Origin: Desulfobacteraceae bacterium
GTDB taxonomy: Bacteria > Desulfobacterota > Desulfobacteria > Desulfobacterales > Desulfosalsimonadaceae
NCBI GenBank assembly: GCA_011389605.1
Contig: JAABTZ010000125.1
Span: forward strand, 1 to 7,992
Length of the DNA stretch: 7,992 nt
Direction of reading: 5' to 3'
This document shows positions 6,552 through 7,992 of the stretch, one piece after another. A program made the position numbers and the translations under genes. Under the pieces are notes generated by a model that was not told the origin of the DNA, ran no database searches, and saw only the letters and a program-made list of their open reading frames with translations. Within the stretch, counting starts at the first letter, position 1. Each line of letters begins with the position of its first letter.

Positions 6552-7992
6552 TTGGAAACGATCTACGATTTTTTCATTAAGCCGAAAAATCCGAATCGAT
6601 ATAAAGGCGTACGAGTTGCGCTGGCCTCGCCCGAGCAGATTAGAAGCTGGTCCCACGGGGAGATTAAAAAACCTGAAACAATTAATTACCGGACCTTCAA
6701 GCCGGAACGCGACGGCTTGTTTTGCGCCAAGATTTTTGGACCCATAAAGGACTACGAGTGCAACTGCGGAAAGTACAAGCGCATGAAGCACCGGGGGGTT
6801 ATCTGCGAAAAATGCGGAGTGGAGGTAATCCAGTCCAAGGTGCGCCGGGAGCGAATGGCCCACATCGACCTTGCCTCGCCTGTGACCCATATCTGGTTTC
6901 TTCGCAGTCTGCCAAGCAAGATCGGAAATCTTCTGGATCTTACGCTTAAAAACCTGGAGAAGGTTCTTTATTTTGACAATTTTATCGTAACAGATCCAAA
7001 GGAGACCGGGCTTTCCAAGCTTCAGCTCCTATCGGAGGAAAAATACCGCGAGGCAAGACAGCTTTACGGAAATAAATTCGAGGCCGGCATCGGGGCAGAA
7101 GCCATTAAAGGACTGCTGGAACGAATTGATATTGAGGCCCTGTACAACGAGCTGCGTACCGATATTCTTGAGACCGGCTCGGATGCCAAGCGCAAAAAGC
7201 TGGCAAAGCGCCTTAAGGTAGTTGATGCGTTTCGTAAATCAGGACTTGATCCGGTCTGGATGATCCTGGAGGTCATTCCGGTTCTGCCCCCTGACCTTCG
7301 GCCGCTGGTTCCCCTGGAAGGCGGCCGGTTTGCCTCCTCGGACTTAAATGACCTTTACCGCCGGGTAATTAACCGCAACAATCGGTTGAGCCGTTTAATG
7401 GAGCTTCGGGCGCCTGACATTATCGTGCGCAATGAAAAGCGGATGCTCCAGGAAGCAGTGGACGTGCTCATTGACAACGGCCGCCAGGGCCGGGTGGTTA
7501 CGGGAACCAACAAGCGTCCCTTAAAGTCTTTGAGCGAAACCTTAAAGGGCAAGCAGGGCCGGTTCCGCCAGAATCTTCTGGGAAAGCGGGTTGATTACTC
7601 CGGCCGCTCGGTTATTACCATCGGTCCGGAACTGCGGCTGCATCAGTGCGGAATTCCAAAAGAAATGGCCCTGGAGCTTTTCAAGCCATTTATCTACCAT
7701 CGTCTGGAGCAAAAGGGTATTGTCACTACCGTAAAAAGCGCCAAGAAATGGGTGGAAAAGCGAACTCCTGAAGTCTGGGACACCCTGGACGAAGTGGTAA
7801 AGGAATACCCGGTCATGCTAAACCGTGCACCAACTTTGCACAGGCTTGGCATTCAGGCATTTGAACCTGTTTTAATCGAGGGAAAGGCCATCCAGCTGCA
7901 TCCTCTGGTTTGCACGGCATTTAACGCCGATTTTGACGGCGACCAGATGGCTGTTCATATTCCCCTGTCCATGGAGGCACAGATAGAAGCCC
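6552..7992 (+). CDS. rpoC: DNA-directed RNA polymerase subunit beta', N-terminal part (3' end outside window)
   Basis: Beta' supplies the catalytic aspartates of RNA polymerase and much of the clamp. The first 480 residues are visible, of a family total near 1400. Translation starts at TTG, giving METIYDFFIKPKNPNRYKG. The zinc ribbon has all four cysteines, C70, C72, C85 and C88, in CNCGKYKRMKHRGVICEKCG. The clamp helices that bind sigma factor include SDLNDLYRRVINRNNRL (about 270-290). LLGKRVDYSGRSVI contains K345, R346 and R352, and NRAPTLHRLG starts at residue 424. The metal-binding NADFDGD has D460, D462 and D464. At all these points the numbering equals that of E. coli, so there is no net insertion or deletion so far. 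It is surely co-transcribed with rpoB, 27 bases upstream. Apart from the TTG start, nothing is unusual. Confidence 0.98.
   Translation, partial: METIYDFFIKPKNPNRYKGVRVALASPEQIRSWSHGEIKKPETINYRTFKPERDGLFCAKIFGPIKDYECNCGKYKRMKHRGVICEKCGVEVIQSKVRRERMAHIDLASPVTHIWFLRSLPSKIGNLLDLTLKNLEKVLYFDNFIVTDPKETGLSKLQLLSEEKYREARQLYGNKFEAGIGAEAIKGLLERIDIEALYNELRTDILETGSDAKRKKLAKRLKVVDAFRKSGLDPVWMILEVIPVLPPDLRPLVPLEGGRFASSDLNDLYRRVINRNNRLSRLMELRAPDIIVRNEKRMLQEAVDVLIDNGRQGRVVTGTNKRPLKSLSETLKGKQGRFRQNLLGKRVDYSGRSVITIGPELRLHQCGIPKEMALELFKPFIYHRLEQKGIVTTVKSAKKWVEKRTPEVWDTLDEVVKEYPVMLNRAPTLHRLGIQAFEPVLIEGKAIQLHPLVCTAFNADFDGDQMAVHIPLSMEAQIEA

Noticed and set aside
1..7992. Hidden accessory system, mobile element or CRISPR array
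   Set aside because: Conserved housekeeping genes fill nearly the whole window and the longest spacer is 228 bases. No direct-repeat array, transposase, integrase or tRNA was seen.

Overview
The window is a conserved bacterial ribosomal-protein and RNA-polymerase cluster, all on the + strand, in the order rplK (3' part), rplA, rplJ, rplL, rpoB, rpoC (5' part). Every gene is recognised directly from its protein sequence. No accessory, mobile, phage, CRISPR, tRNA or rRNA element is visible. I find no previously undescribed system; the interesting material is in the non-coding RNA structures between the genes.

Organism: the proteins are clearly of bacterial, proteobacteria-like type. RpoB carries both lineage-specific insertions known from Proteobacteria, and RpoC matches Escherichia coli numbering at every landmark checked. 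The RpoB rifampicin region with L and T where E. coli has M515 and N518, plus the overall style of the proteins, suggests a sulfate-reducer-like Desulfobacterota (former Deltaproteobacteria), perhaps Desulfobacterales. That placement is from memory and is moderate confidence only.

Layout: 1-311 is the end of L11; 340-1044 is L1; 1045-1272 is a 228-base spacer with an imperfect hairpin and a well-formed L10 leader RNA (about 1140-1253) that ends three bases before the rplJ Shine-Dalgarno sequence; 1273-1797 is L10, starting at GTG; 1798-1875 is an AT-rich spacer; 1876-2262 is L7/L12; 2263-2423 is a spacer with a small terminator-like hairpin and a 20-base-pair hairpin placed like the RNase III site of E. 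coli; 2424-6524 is the RNA polymerase beta subunit; 6552-7992 is the first 480 residues of beta', starting at TTG. No stretch over 300 bases lacks a gene.

How it works together: L11, L10 and L7/L12 build the ribosomal stalk that recruits translation factors and L1 forms the opposite mobile stalk, while RpoB and RpoC form the catalytic core of RNA polymerase. L10, alone or with L12, is expected to bind the leader before its own gene and adjust rplJL output. The structures between rplL and rpoB are well placed to separate the high ribosomal-protein level from the lower polymerase level.
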